DNA from: Gammaproteobacteria bacterium
GTDB lineage: Bacteria; Pseudomonadota; Gammaproteobacteria; Steroidobacterales; GCA-2729495
Reading direction: 5' to 3'
DNA length: 64,000 nt
Assembly: GCA_020851975.1 (NCBI GenBank)
Contig: JADZBS010000003.1
Location: 87,940-151,939, forward strand
Shown in pieces: positions 18,451 through 27,213 of this stretch (its first letter is position 1; each line of letters starts with the position of its first letter). The notes under the pieces were generated by a model that saw only the letters and a list, made by a program, of their open reading frames with translations, searched no databases and was not told where the DNA came from. A program made the position numbers and the translations under genes.

Positions 18451-18964
18451 CCCTGTAGGAGCGACGCCAGTCGCGACCGACCCCCGCGCAACGCCAGATC
18501 AGCACCCCGTAGGAGCGACGCCAGTCGCGATCCTCTTCTTCCTCCCGCGACCTTCATCGCCATCCCCGCGCCTCGCCGGTCGGACACCCGCCGGTGGAGG
18601 CTGGCGGGCGAGGCGGTGGGATGGTGGAAGAGAAGAATCGCGAAGACAAGGAATCGCGACTGGCGTCGCTCCTACGGGGTGCTGATCGGGCGCAGGTGCT
18701 GGATTCGTCGCGACAGGGTGCTCCTGCACGTCGGCGCAGTCGGCAGCCTCGCCGGTCGGGCACCCGCTGGCGGGCGTGTCGAGCCAGCGAGGCAGGATGC
18801 CGAGCGCCTGCGAGACCCGAGCGACCGCAGGGCAGGATGCCCGCAGGGAGCGTCCCGCCGGCGGGTGCCCGATCGGCGAGGCGGTGGGTTGGGGGAAGAT
18901 AAAGAATCGCGACTAAAGAATCGCGACTGGCGTCGCTCCTACAAGTCGCTCCTACAAGGCGCTC
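18451..18964. repeat. REP/REPIN-like repeat cluster between convergent glgX and glgB
   Basis: A gene-free stretch with four full REP units. Each is GTAGGA followed by the hairpin GCGAC-GCCA-GTCGC and GA (22 bp in all). Forward copies are at 18455-18476 and 18509-18530; inverted copies at 18654-18675 and 18921-18942. Three truncated inverted units (GTCGCTCCTAC-like) follow between 18944 and 18981, the last inside glgB. A forward and an inverted REP with a GC-rich core (18509-18675) form one composite unit; a second, diverged copy of the core ends at 18942. A second motif, GGCAGGATGCC, occurs at 18791-18801 and 18831-18841. The cluster may also stop transcription from both sides. Confidence 0.85.
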
Positions 18965-21205
18965 CTACATGTCGCTCCTACAGGTGCTGTTTCCGGCATG
19001 TGGGGCGTGAACGAGGACGATGCCGGCGAGCGGCGGGAGGGTCACCGCGATCGAGCAGGGCTGGTCCATCCAGGGAAGATCCCCGGCGTGCAGCGGCAGC
19101 GGATTGCCCAGGTCGCTGCCGCCGTAGAACCGCGAGTCCGAGTTGAGCGCCTCGTACCAGGTGCCTGGCGCCGGCACGCCGAGCCGGTAGCCATGGCGCG
19201 GCACCGGCGTGAAGTTCAGCGCCACCACCACCGCCGAAGCATCGTCGCGACGCACGAAAGCGATGATCGAATGGTCGGCGTCATCCCAGCGCAACCACTG
19301 GAAGCCGCGTGACTCGAAGTCGTGGCGATGCAGTGCCGGCTGTTCGCGATACAGGCGATTGAGATCGGCCACGAGCTGGCGCACGCCGCCGTGGCGCGGG
19401 TCGCCAAGCAGTGGCCATGCCAGCGTGCCGCGATGGTCCCATTCCTCCGCCTGCGCCAGTTCACCGCCCATGAAGAGCAGCTTCTTGCCGGGATAGGTCC
19501 ACTGGAAGGTGTAGAGCAGCCGCAGGTTGGCGCGACGCTGCCACTCGTCGCCGGGCATGCGGCCGAGGAGCGAGCGCTTGCCGTGCACCACTTCGTCATG
19601 TGACAGCGGCAGGACGAAATTCTCGGTGAAGGCGTAGACGGGTCCGAAGCTCAGCTGGTCGTGGTGGAAACGCCGGTGCACCGGATCGTGCGCCAGGTAC
19701 TGCAACGTGTCGTGCATCCAGCCCATGTTCCACTTCATCGAGAAGCCGAGGCCGCCGTGCTCCGTCGGCCGCGACACGGCGGGCCATGCCGTGGACTCCT
19801 CGGCGATGGTGACCGTGCCCGGGCACTCGCCGTGCGTGAGCTCGTTCAGGCGGCGCAGGAAGGCCACGGCCTCGAGGTTCTCGTTGCCGCCGTGGACGTT
19901 CGCCGTCCACTCTCCGGGCTGGCGCGAGTAGTCGAGGTAGAGCATCGAGGCGACGGCGTCCACACGCAGGCCGTCGAAGTGGAATTCCTTCATCCAGTAC
20001 AGGGCGCTCGACAGGAGGAAGCTCTGCACCTCGTGGCGGGCGTAGTTGAACACCAGCGTGCCCCAGTCGGCATGCTCGCCCTTGCGCGGGTCCCCATATT
20101 CGTACAGCGCGCTGCCATCGAATCGCGCCAGGCCATGGCCGTCACGCGGGAAGTGCCCGGGTACCCAGTCGAGGATGACGCCGATGCCGGCCTGGTGCAG
20201 CCGGTCGATCAGGTGGCGCAGGTCGTCGGGCTCGCCGAAGCGGCGCGTCGGGGCAAAGTAGCCCGATGGCTGGTAACCCCAGGATTCGTCGAGCGGGTAC
20301 TCGGTCAGCGGCAGGAACTCGACGTGCGTGAAGCCGAGCTCCTGCACCCAGGCGACGAGCTGGTCGGCGATCGCCCGATAGCCGAGGAAGCTGCCATCCT
20401 CGCGTCGACGCCAGGAGCCGAGGTGCACCTCGTAGATGGACATCGGCGCCTCGAGCCAGCGCTGCCCGGCACGCCGGTGCAGCCATTCGCCGTCGCCCCA
20501 CCGGTACGGCGACGGGCCGATGACGACGGAGGCCGTGGCCGGGCGCAGTTCGGCGAGCCGCGCCATGGGATCGCTCTTCAGCAGCACTTCGCCGCCGAAG
20601 CGGTTGCGGATCTCGTACTTGTAGACCGAGCGGGCGGCGAGTCCCGGCAGGAACAGTTCCCACACGCCGCAGGCACCACGGCTGCGCATCGGGTGGCAGC
20701 GACCGTCCCAGGCGTTGAAGTCGCCGACGACGCTGACCCGTTCGGCCTCCGGGGCCCAGACGGCGAAGCGCACGCCGGCCACGCCGTCGATGCTCACCAG
20801 GTGCGCGCCAAGGATCCACCAGGCGTGCCAGTGCCGGCCGGCGGCGAAGGCCTCGAGTTCGCGTTCCGGGATCTGTGGCGGAAAGCAGTACGGGTCGAAG
20901 AATTCGAGGACCCGACCGTCGTCGCGTTCGCATCGCAGCCGATAGCGCAACGGCAGGCCCTGCACCGGGCCGCAATACTCGAACAGGTCGCTGTCGCCGA
21001 CGCGGTGCAACGCCACGTCGAGGTCGGGCAGCGTCATGCCCAGGGTGGCCGGCGCGAACGCGCGCACGCAGGCCTGGCCGCCGGGCAGCGGATGGCGGCC
21101 GAGCACGGCGAACGGGTCGTGGTGACGCGCCGCCAGCAGACGCGCAACGTCCGCATCGGCGGCAAGGGCAGTGGCTGAATCGTTCGCGTTCACGGGTGGC
21201 GGCAT
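18965..21205 (-). CDS. glgB: 1,4-alpha-glucan branching enzyme
   Basis: GH13 enzyme that cuts alpha-1,4 chains and re-joins them as alpha-1,6 branches. 746 residues: an N1 domain (about 18-115, [13 protein letters not shown]), CBM48 (about 125-225), the TIM barrel (about 255-600) and a C-terminal beta domain. Catalytic residues: Asp416 ([11 protein letters not shown]), Glu469 (IAEEST) and Asp537 ([12 protein letters not shown]). The last residues, CRSDM, and the TAG stop are encoded by a half-REP unit, so the tail has been re-shaped by the repeat. The gene is divergent from glgC, with about 110 bp between starts. Confidence 0.95.
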   Translation of the reverse strand: MPPPVNANDSATALAADADVARLLAARHHDPFAVLGRHPLPGGQACVRAFAPATLGMTLPDLDVALHRVGDSDLFEYCGPVQGLPLRYRLRCERDDGRVLEFFDPYCFPPQIPERELEAFAAGRHWHAWWILGAHLVSIDGVAGVRFAVWAPEAERVSVVGDFNAWDGRCHPMRSRGACGVWELFLPGLAARSVYKYEIRNRFGGEVLLKSDPMARLAELRPATASVVIGPSPYRWGDGEWLHRRAGQRWLEAPMSIYEVHLGSWRRREDGSFLGYRAIADQLVAWVQELGFTHVEFLPLTEYPLDESWGYQPSGYFAPTRRFGEPDDLRHLIDRLHQAGIGVILDWVPGHFPRDGHGLARFDGSALYEYGDPRKGEHADWGTLVFNYARHEVQSFLLSSALYWMKEFHFDGLRVDAVASMLYLDYSRQPGEWTANVHGGNENLEAVAFLRRLNELTHGECPGTVTIAEESTAWPAVSRPTEHGGLGFSMKWNMGWMHDTLQYLAHDPVHRRFHHDQLSFGPVYAFTENFVLPLSHDEVVHGKRSLLGRMPGDEWQRRANLRLLYTFQWTYPGKKLLFMGGELAQAEEWDHRGTLAWPLLGDPRHGGVRQLVADLNRLYREQPALHRHDFESRGFQWLRWDDADHSIIAFVRRDDASAVVVALNFTPVPRHGYRLGVPAPGTWYEALNSDSRFYGGSDLGNPLPLHAGDLPWMDQPCSIAVTLPPLAGIVLVHAPHAGNSTCRSDM

Positions 21206-21257
21206 TCTGGCATCATTCCGGCACTGGCGAGCGGCTTCCGCGGCAACCGGCGCGGGT

Positions 21258-21263
21258 TATACT
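21258..21263 (+). promoter_or_regulatory. -10 box (TATACT) of glgC-malQ
   Basis: GGTTATACT lies in the glgB/glgC divergent gap, about 52 bp before the glgC GTG. The -35 region at 17 bp upstream (CTTCCG) is weak, so an activator may be needed. Confidence 0.35.
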
Positions 21264-21314
21264 GCCAGCGGGCAGCCCTGCTGCCCGGCCCGCAAGGACC
21301 ACAGGGGCGAGCGC

Positions 21315-22613
21315 GTGAAACCGAGAAAATCCGGCCGCTTCGTCAGCCAGCTCACCAAGAGCACCATGGCGGTCGTCATGGCGGGCGGACGTGGGGAGCG
21401 GCTCATGCACCTGACGCGCCACCGCGCCAAGCCGGCCATGCCCTTCGGCGGCAAGTACCGCATCATCGACTTCTCGCTGTCGAACTGCGTGAATTCCGGG
21501 ATCCGCCAGATCCTCGTGCTGACGCAGTACAAGGCGCACTCGCTCATCCAGCACATCCAGCGCGGCTGGGGCTATCTGCGCGGCGAGCTCGGCGAGTTCG
21601 TGCAGCTCGTGCCGGCCCAACAGCGCATCGGCGATCACTGGTACCGCGGCACGGCGGACGCCGTCTACCAGAACCTCGACATCATCGCAGCCTATCACCC
21701 GGACCTCGTGCTCGTGCTCGCCGGCGACCACGTGTACAAGATGGACTACGGGCCGATGATCGCCTATCACGTCGAGAAGAATGCCGACATCACCGTCGGC
21801 GTGGTCCAGGTGCCCGTTTCCCAGGCACATGAGTTCGGCGTGATGACGGTCGACGACAACCAGCGCGTCACGCGCTTCATGGAGAAACCGGCCCGTCCCG
21901 AGCCCATGCCCGGACGCAGCGACGTGGCCCTGGTATCCATGGGCATCTACGTGTTCACCCGCGATTTCCTCGAAGCGCGCCTCGCCGCCGACGCCGCGGA
22001 CCCGAGATCCTCGCACGACTTCGGCAAGAACGTCATTCCCGGCAACATTGCCGGCGGACGCGTCTATGCCTACTCATTCCAGGACGTGAAGACTGCGGCA
22101 CAGGCCTACTGGCGCGATGTCGGCACCGTCGATGCGTTCTACGAAGCCAACATGGAGCTCGTCTACGTCACCCCGGAGCTGAACCTCTACGACGAGGACT
22201 GGCCGATCTGGACCTACCAGGAGCACGTGCCGGCGGCCAAGTTCGTCCTCGACGAGGACGGCCGCCGTGGCGAGGCGATCAACTCGCTCGTCTCGGGCGG
22301 CTGCATCGTCTCGGGTGCGACGGTGCGCGAGTCGCTGCTGTTCGTGAACAGCCATGTCGACGAGCGCTCGTCGGTCTATCGCTCGGTGCTGCTGCCGAAC
22401 GTCCGGGTCGGGCGCGACTGCCACATCGCCAGGGCCATCCTCGACGAGGGCTGCACGGTGCCGGACGGAATGCGCATCGGGTCCGACCTGGCGGAGGACG
22501 CGCAGCGTTTCTGCGTCACCGAACGCGGCGTCGTGCTGGTCACCCCCGGCATGCTCGCCGGATTCGGCAGCGTGCGCGAGGATGCGCGCCGCGAGGCAAG
22601 GGGCCGGGGCTGA
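21315..22613 (+). CDS. glgC: glucose-1-phosphate adenylyltransferase
   Basis: Makes ADP-glucose from ATP and glucose-1-phosphate, the committed step of glycogen synthesis. 432 residues: a nucleotidyltransferase domain with GGRGERL (ATP loop), KPAMPFGGKYRIIDF, GTADAVYQN, AGDHVYKMDY (catalytic Asp), FMEKP and YWRDVGTVDAFYEANM, then a left-handed beta-helix with hexad repeats from about residue 310. The GTG start is chosen because GGGGCGAG lies just upstream and family homology starts here; the frame is open further upstream. The stop is 13 bp before malQ. Confidence 0.95.
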   Translation: MKPRKSGRFVSQLTKSTMAVVMAGGRGERLMHLTRHRAKPAMPFGGKYRIIDFSLSNCVNSGIRQILVLTQYKAHSLIQHIQRGWGYLRGELGEFVQLVPAQQRIGDHWYRGTADAVYQNLDIIAAYHPDLVLVLAGDHVYKMDYGPMIAYHVEKNADITVGVVQVPVSQAHEFGVMTVDDNQRVTRFMEKPARPEPMPGRSDVALVSMGIYVFTRDFLEARLAADAADPRSSHDFGKNVIPGNIAGGRVYAYSFQDVKTAAQAYWRDVGTVDAFYEANMELVYVTPELNLYDEDWPIWTYQEHVPAAKFVLDEDGRRGEAINSLVSGGCIVSGATVRESLLFVNSHVDERSSVYRSVLLPNVRVGRDCHIARAILDEGCTVPDGMRIGSDLAEDAQRFCVTERGVVLVTPGMLAGFGSVREDARREARGRG

Positions 22614-22626
22614 AACCACCGTCGCG

Positions 22627-24078
22627 ATGAGCACCCTCCTCGACCGGCGTCGCGCCGGCGTCCTGCTGCACCCGACCTCGCTGCCGGGTTCCGGTGGCAC
22701 CGGCACGCTAGGCGACGACGCCCGCCGGTTTCTCGACTTTCTCGCTGCCGGCGGCTTCACCGTGTGGCAGACGCTGCCACTCGGCCCGGTCGACCACAGC
22801 CGCTCGCCCTACCAGGTGAAGTCCGCGCATGCCGGCAATCCCGAACTCGTGGACCACGCCGGGCTGGTGGCGCGCGGCTGGCTCGCCGAGTCCGAGCGCA
22901 CGCTGCCGGTCGTCGAGTGCCTGCAGCGTGCCTATGCGCGCTTTCGAGATTCGGCCGGCGCCGGCGAACGCGCCGCTTTCGATCGCTTCGTCCAGCAACA
23001 GCGCAACTGGCTGCTGCCTTACTCGCTGTTCGAGCACCACCGCCGCGAGACGGGTGGACGCCCGTGGTGGGAGTGGCCGGCACCGATCCGCGAGCGCCAG
23101 CCGGCGGCATTGACCGCGACGCTGGCGGCGGCCCGCGACAGCCTGCGGAGCATCGCCTTCGAGCAGTACCTGTTCGATCACCAGTGGCAGCAACTGCGCG
23201 ACCAGGCAAGAGCGCGCGGCATCCTGCTGTTCGGCGACCTGCCGTTCTACGTCGATCTCGACAGCGTGGAAGTCTGGTGGCACCGGCGATTCTTCCGGGT
23301 GGACGCCGCCGGCCAGCCCGCTGCCGTCGCCGGCGTGCCGCCCGATTATTTCAACGCCGACGGTCAGCTCTGGGGCAACCCCCTCTACGACTGGGTTGCG
23401 CTCGAAGCGGACGGATTCCGCTGGTGGATCGACCGCATCCGCAGCCAGCTCGGCCGTTTCGACCTGCTGCGTATCGACCACTTCCGCGCGCTGGAGTCCT
23501 ACTGGGAGGTGCCGGCCGGCGCGACCACCGCTCGCGACGGGTGCTGGCAACCGGCGCCGGGTGCCACCCTGCTCGCCGCCCTCGCGCGCGATCTCGGCGA
23601 GATGCCGCTGGTGGCGGAGGATCTCGGCACCATCACCCCGGCGGTCAGGGAACTGCGCGAGTCCTTCGGCCTGCCGGGCATGCTGGTGCTGCAGTTCGCC
23701 TTCGACGGCTCGGCGCAGAACCCCTACCTGCCGGCGAACCACATCGAGAACGCGGTGGTGTACACCGGCACGCACGACAACGACACCACGCTCGGCTGGT
23801 ACGCCTCGCTCGATGCCGGTACGCGCGCACGCGTGGACGCCTGCCTCGCCAGCACGCCGGGCGACATGCCGGGTGCGCTGATCCGCGCCGCTTTCGCTTC
23901 CCCGGCCATGCTGGCCGTGCTGCCGATGCAGGATCTGCTGGGCCTCGGTGGCGAGGCGCGCATGAATGTGCCGGGCACACCCGGCGGCAACTGGGCCTGG
24001 CGTTTCGGCTGGGAGCAGGTCGATGCAGCGCTGACGGACCGCTGCCGGCGCCTGGCGGTGATGTCGGGACGGACCTGA
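22627..24078 (+). CDS. malQ: 4-alpha-glucanotransferase (amylomaltase)
   Basis: GH77 enzyme that transfers maltodextrin segments between chains and so reshuffles short glucans left by GlgP/GlgX. 483 residues, a typical short MalQ. It starts RRAGVLLHPTSLPGSGG. Catalytic residues: Asp284 (LRIDHFR), Glu331 (VAEDLG) and Asp384 (TGTHDNDTT). It follows glgC by 13 bp in a shared transcript and ends 21 bp from the convergent glgA stop. Confidence 0.94.
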   Translation: MSTLLDRRRAGVLLHPTSLPGSGGTGTLGDDARRFLDFLAAGGFTVWQTLPLGPVDHSRSPYQVKSAHAGNPELVDHAGLVARGWLAESERTLPVVECLQRAYARFRDSAGAGERAAFDRFVQQQRNWLLPYSLFEHHRRETGGRPWWEWPAPIRERQPAALTATLAAARDSLRSIAFEQYLFDHQWQQLRDQARARGILLFGDLPFYVDLDSVEVWWHRRFFRVDAAGQPAAVAGVPPDYFNADGQLWGNPLYDWVALEADGFRWWIDRIRSQLGRFDLLRIDHFRALESYWEVPAGATTARDGCWQPAPGATLLAALARDLGEMPLVAEDLGTITPAVRELRESFGLPGMLVLQFAFDGSAQNPYLPANHIENAVVYTGTHDNDTTLGWYASLDAGTRARVDACLASTPGDMPGALIRAAFASPAMLAVLPMQDLLGLGGEARMNVPGTPGGNWAWRFGWEQVDAALTDRCRRLAVMSGRT

Positions 24079-24099
24079 AGCAGGCGTCTGCAGCAGCGC

Positions 24100-25551
24100 T
24101 CAGCCACCCGCGAGGCGTGCGAACAGCGCCTCGTACTGCGGGCCCTGGTGATCCCAGGAGTAGTCCTGTCGCATGCCGTTCCTCACGAGCTGCTGCCAGG
24201 CGCGCTCGTCGCCGAACCAGTCGAGCGCGGTATCGAGGCCCCAGGTCAGGCCGCCAACGTCGGCGTCGCGGAACACGCAGCCCGTACCGATGCCCGTCGA
24301 CGGGTCGAAGTGCGTCACCGTGTCGGCGAGTCCGCCCGTCATGCGCACCACCGGCACCGTGCCATAGCGCATGGCATAGAGCTGTGTCAGGCCGCAGGGT
24401 TCGTAGCGCGACGGCACCAGCAGCAGGTCGCTGCCGGCGATGATGCGATGGGCGAGCGGCTCGTCCTGCGCCTGCACGTGCGCCACCCAGCCCGGAAAGC
24501 GCTGCGTGAGTTCCTGCAGCCCGGCCACGTAGGCCGGCTCACCGTCACCGAGGAGGGCGCAGCCGAAAGGCCGCCGGTCGAGCATGGCAGGCAGGGCTTC
24601 GAGGATCAGGTCGATGCCCTTCTGCCCGGCGAGCCGCGAGACGAGGCCCACGAGAGGCACTCCGGCCGGCAGGGCGAGCCCGAGATCATCGAGCAATGCG
24701 GCGCGCACCACGCGCTTTCCGCACAGGTCAGCCGCCGAATAGTGCTGCGGCAGGTGCGGATCGTGCTCCGGGCTCCAGCGGCCATAGTCCACACCGTTCA
24801 GGATCCCGGCGAGGCGGTGGCGGCGCGAGCGCAACAACTCGTCGAGCCCCATGCCGTATTCGGGCGTCTGGATCTCGCGCGCGTGCGTGGGACTCACCGT
24901 CGTCAGGGCGTCGGCGTGAGCGATGCCTGCCCTGAGGAAATTCACCTGTCCTTCGCGAAGATCTTCGGCTGCGAACAACCGCGTGAGCGCCGCCTCCCCA
25001 CAACGGGCCAGCAAGACGGCGTCGAACACGCCCTGGTAGCCGATGTTGTGGAGCGTCAGGACCGTGTAGGCCTGCCGGAAGACGCGCTCGGCCGCGAAGC
25101 GCTCGCGCACCATGAGCGCTGCCGGCGCTGCATGCCAGTCGTGGCAGTGCAGGATGTCCGGCGCGAAGCCGGCCTCGACGGCCAGTTCGAGCGCGGCGCG
25201 CGACAGCAGCAGGAAACGCATGGCCTCGTTCTCGCCGCTCGAATACACGCTGCCACCGAAGAGATCCGGTGCATCGACGGCGTAGACGGCGGGCCCCGCC
25301 GGGTCGGCGCCGGCGAGACGATGGACGGCATAGCGGATCGGGTTGGCGCCAGCCTCCCAATAGCGTGGTCCGACGACGGCGTGCGGCTCGAGGCGCACGC
25401 CCTGCGTGCGCAGAGCGCCGTAGTACGGCAGCACGGCGACGACCTGGTGGCCGCGCCCGCTCAGCCAGTGCGAGAGGCCGGCCGTGACGTCGGCCAGGCC
25501 ACCGATCTTGGCGAACGGGGCAAATTCGGCGCAGAGCGTGAGGATACGCAC
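24100..25551 (-). CDS. glgA: glycogen synthase (ADP-glucose type)
   Basis: GT5 enzyme that elongates alpha-1,4 glucan chains from ADP-glucose. 483 residues. The N-terminal Rossmann domain carries KIGGLADV (ADP-glucose site) and HCHDWHA. The C-terminal domain carries VSRLAGQKGIDL and the E-x7-E region PSRYEPCGLTQLYAMRYG. GTG 25551 gives the family start V-R-I-L; an upstream in-frame ATG at 25602 would add 17 non-conserved residues. Neither start has a strong ribosome site. Lies downstream of the universal stress protein gene on the same strand. Confidence 0.93.
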   Translation of the reverse strand: MRILTLCAEFAPFAKIGGLADVTAGLSHWLSGRGHQVVAVLPYYGALRTQGVRLEPHAVVGPRYWEAGANPIRYAVHRLAGADPAGPAVYAVDAPDLFGGSVYSSGENEAMRFLLLSRAALELAVEAGFAPDILHCHDWHAAPAALMVRERFAAERVFRQAYTVLTLHNIGYQGVFDAVLLARCGEAALTRLFAAEDLREGQVNFLRAGIAHADALTTVSPTHAREIQTPEYGMGLDELLRSRRHRLAGILNGVDYGRWSPEHDPHLPQHYSAADLCGKRVVRAALLDDLGLALPAGVPLVGLVSRLAGQKGIDLILEALPAMLDRRPFGCALLGDGEPAYVAGLQELTQRFPGWVAHVQAQDEPLAHRIIAGSDLLLVPSRYEPCGLTQLYAMRYGTVPVVRMTGGLADTVTHFDPSTGIGTGCVFRDADVGGLTWGLDTALDWFGDERAWQQLVRNGMRQDYSWDHQGPQYEALFARLAGG

Positions 25552-25632
25552 GGATTCAGGGTCGCCGGCCCATGCCCCGGAGCAGCTCGCCGGGTGCGCC
25601 ATCTGGCGCGAAGAGGACCCCGGCTCTCGTCG

Positions 25633-26073
25633 TCAGCCGCTGCGCACCGACAACACGGGGCAGGCCGCGTGACGCAGCACGGCCTCCGTCGTGCTGCCGA
25701 GGAGCACGTGCTTCAGGCCGCTGTAGCCGTGGGTGGTCATGACGATCAGGGCGGCCTTGTGGCTGTTCGCATAACTCACCAGTTGCTCGGCCGGCCGTCC
25801 GACCAGCACCCGCGTGGTGAAGCCGCCCAGCGCCTTCAGGTGAGCATCCACGAAGTTGGCCATGCGCTTCTCGGCACTGCGGGTGAGTTCGTCGACGGAC
25901 GGGATCGGCACCGGACCCATGTCGAGCGTGGCGTAGATATGCGGTTCCTCGACGACATAGATCACGTGAACGTCCGCCTGCAACTGGTCCGCCATCCGCC
26001 GGACCCAGGGCAGCGCGCCGGCGGACATTTCCGAGAAGTCGGTGGGAAAGACGATGACGTTCCTGGCAGGCAT
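25633..26073 (-). CDS. universal stress protein (UspA family)
   Basis: A single-domain cytosolic Usp, 146 residues, with an alpha/beta Rossmann-like fold. The ATP-binding signature near the C-terminus reads MTTHGYSGLKHVLLGSTTEAV, in which the first Gly of the usual G-2x-G-9x-G-(S/T) is Thr; the later Gly residues and the Ser are kept, so nucleotide binding remains plausible. The end HAACPVLSVRSG is typical. Placement upstream of glgA suggests co-expression with carbon storage under stress; this is inference. Confidence 0.88.
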   Translation of the reverse strand: MPARNVIVFPTDFSEMSAGALPWVRRMADQLQADVHVIYVVEEPHIYATLDMGPVPIPSVDELTRSAEKRMANFVDAHLKALGGFTTRVLVGRPAEQLVSYANSHKAALIVMTTHGYSGLKHVLLGSTTEAVLRHAACPVLSVRSG

Positions 26074-26306
26074 GATGATTCTCCGTCCGCACGATACTGG
26101 ACCGGATCCCGCTCCGCCTCAGGCGGACTCGAGCCGGCTGCTGGGGGTCGTGCGTCGTAGCTTAACGCAGACGTCGCCGGTGCGCGTCACGGCGCTGCCG
26201 GTGGCGTCCGGTCACATCGCCAGGGATGCGGAAGGAACCGCCGCCGCTGTTTCCGAACAGGCAGTTACGGTGGCGCCGGGAACGACCTGGTCCGTCACCG
26301 GAAGGT

Positions 26307-26783
26307 TCAGACCGCCGCGCGGGGACGTGGCAGCCCCGGGCTGCGCCGCTCTCCGGCCGGGCCGTACTCGGCTGCCGCCGCCGGCTTGCCACGCAGGCAG
26401 CGCAGCGTGCCCTCCACGCGCCGGCGCTGGCCGCGGATCATCTGGCCGTTGGCATCGTTCAGCGCGCGGCATTGCTGGGTCAGCGCCAGCACCTGCTGCC
26501 AGCGCTGGCCGATCCCGCCGTCGGCACTGAAGCTGCGTCCCGCACGACCCGGACGGTCGGCGAGGCCCAGGCGGTCGAGCGTCGCCTGACGGCGTTGTTC
26601 GATGCCGTCGGCGCCGGCAATGGCACTGGCCTTGTTGCTGACGGCCCGGAGCAGGGCCTCGCCGTCGCGCGCGGCGAGGGCGTCACGCTCGGACTCGAGT
26701 GCGAGCAGCACGGATTGCATGGCGTCGATCTGCTCGTCGAGCAACTGCGCCAGTTCGCGGTCGGGAAGGGTATCGCGCGGCAC
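26307..26783 (-). CDS. flgN: flagellar export chaperone FlgN
   Basis: A cytosolic chaperone for the hook-filament junction proteins FlgK and FlgL. 158 residues, mostly helical, with the heptad-rich LAQLLDEQIDAMQSVLLALESERDAL start and the conserved QQCRALNDANGQMIRGQ helix near the C-terminus, then a Pro/Arg-rich tail. It lies 7 bp downstream of flgM, so the two form flgMN. About 230 bp without a gene separate it from the universal stress gene; I see nothing certain in that gap. Confidence 0.8.
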   Translation of the reverse strand: MPRDTLPDRELAQLLDEQIDAMQSVLLALESERDALAARDGEALLRAVSNKASAIAGADGIEQRRQATLDRLGLADRPGRAGRSFSADGGIGQRWQQVLALTQQCRALNDANGQMIRGQRRRVEGTLRCLRGKPAAAAEYGPAGERRSPGLPRPRAAV

Positions 26784-26790
26784 GGTGACC

Positions 26791-27102
26791 TCAGGCCAGA
26801 TCCTGTTCCATGCGGATCAGGCGGGCGGCGATGCGCGCGGCATCGGGCCGGTAGTTGCCGGACTCGATGCGTTCACGCAGCTCCTCGACCCGGGCGCGGT
26901 CCACGTCGGGAACCTCCGCGAGTCGCGCCTCGATGCCCTTGAGTCGCGCGGCGGTGCCGGTCAGTTCGACCTCATCGCGCGCAGCCCGGGCACGTTGCGT
27001 GGGGCCGGCCTCGGCGCTGCCCTGCGGGCGGCCGACGGCGCGGCTGCGCGTCGTGGGGACGTCGAGCCCCACCCTGCCGAAACTGCCGATCTTGTCCGCC
27101 AT
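26791..27102 (-). CDS. flgM: anti-sigma-28 factor FlgM
   Basis: Binds and holds FliA (sigma-28) until the hook is complete, then is exported. 103 residues: a disordered, Arg/Gly-rich N-terminal half, then the FliA-binding helices (about 45-100) DEVELTGTAARLKGIEARL and VDRARVEELRERIESGNYR, the latter with the usual R-x5-I-x-G-x-Y pattern. ATG 27102 is preceded by GGGAGAG. It has its own sigma-28 promoter at 27146-27173 and probably also gets read-through from flgA. Confidence 0.9.
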   Translation of the reverse strand: MADKIGSFGRVGLDVPTTRSRAVGRPQGSAEAGPTQRARAARDEVELTGTAARLKGIEARLAEVPDVDRARVEELRERIESGNYRPDAARIAARLIRMEQDLA

Positions 27103-27145
27103 CACTGCTCTCCCAAACTCCACGCCTGTCGGGTTCCCGCCGGTG

Positions 27146-27173
27146 TTATCGGCACCGAGCGGTCCGACCTTTA
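27146..27173 (-). promoter_or_regulatory. sigma-28 (FliA) promoter of flgMN
   Basis: On the minus strand TAAAG (27173-27169) and GCCGATAA (27153-27146) are separated by 15 bp, the same spacing as in the fliC and fliA candidates here. The predicted leader is about 37 nt and carries GGGAGAG. Confidence 0.8.
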
Positions 27174-27213
27174 GGGCGCAATAATCGCGCTGCGCCAACC
27201 CAGTCTGGTGCCC

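Noticed and set aside
26074..26306. Open frames in the gap between the usp gene and flgN
   Set aside because: All are short, without ribosome sites or coding look; the gap shows only a weak CCGCC-tca-GGCGG stem near 26116.
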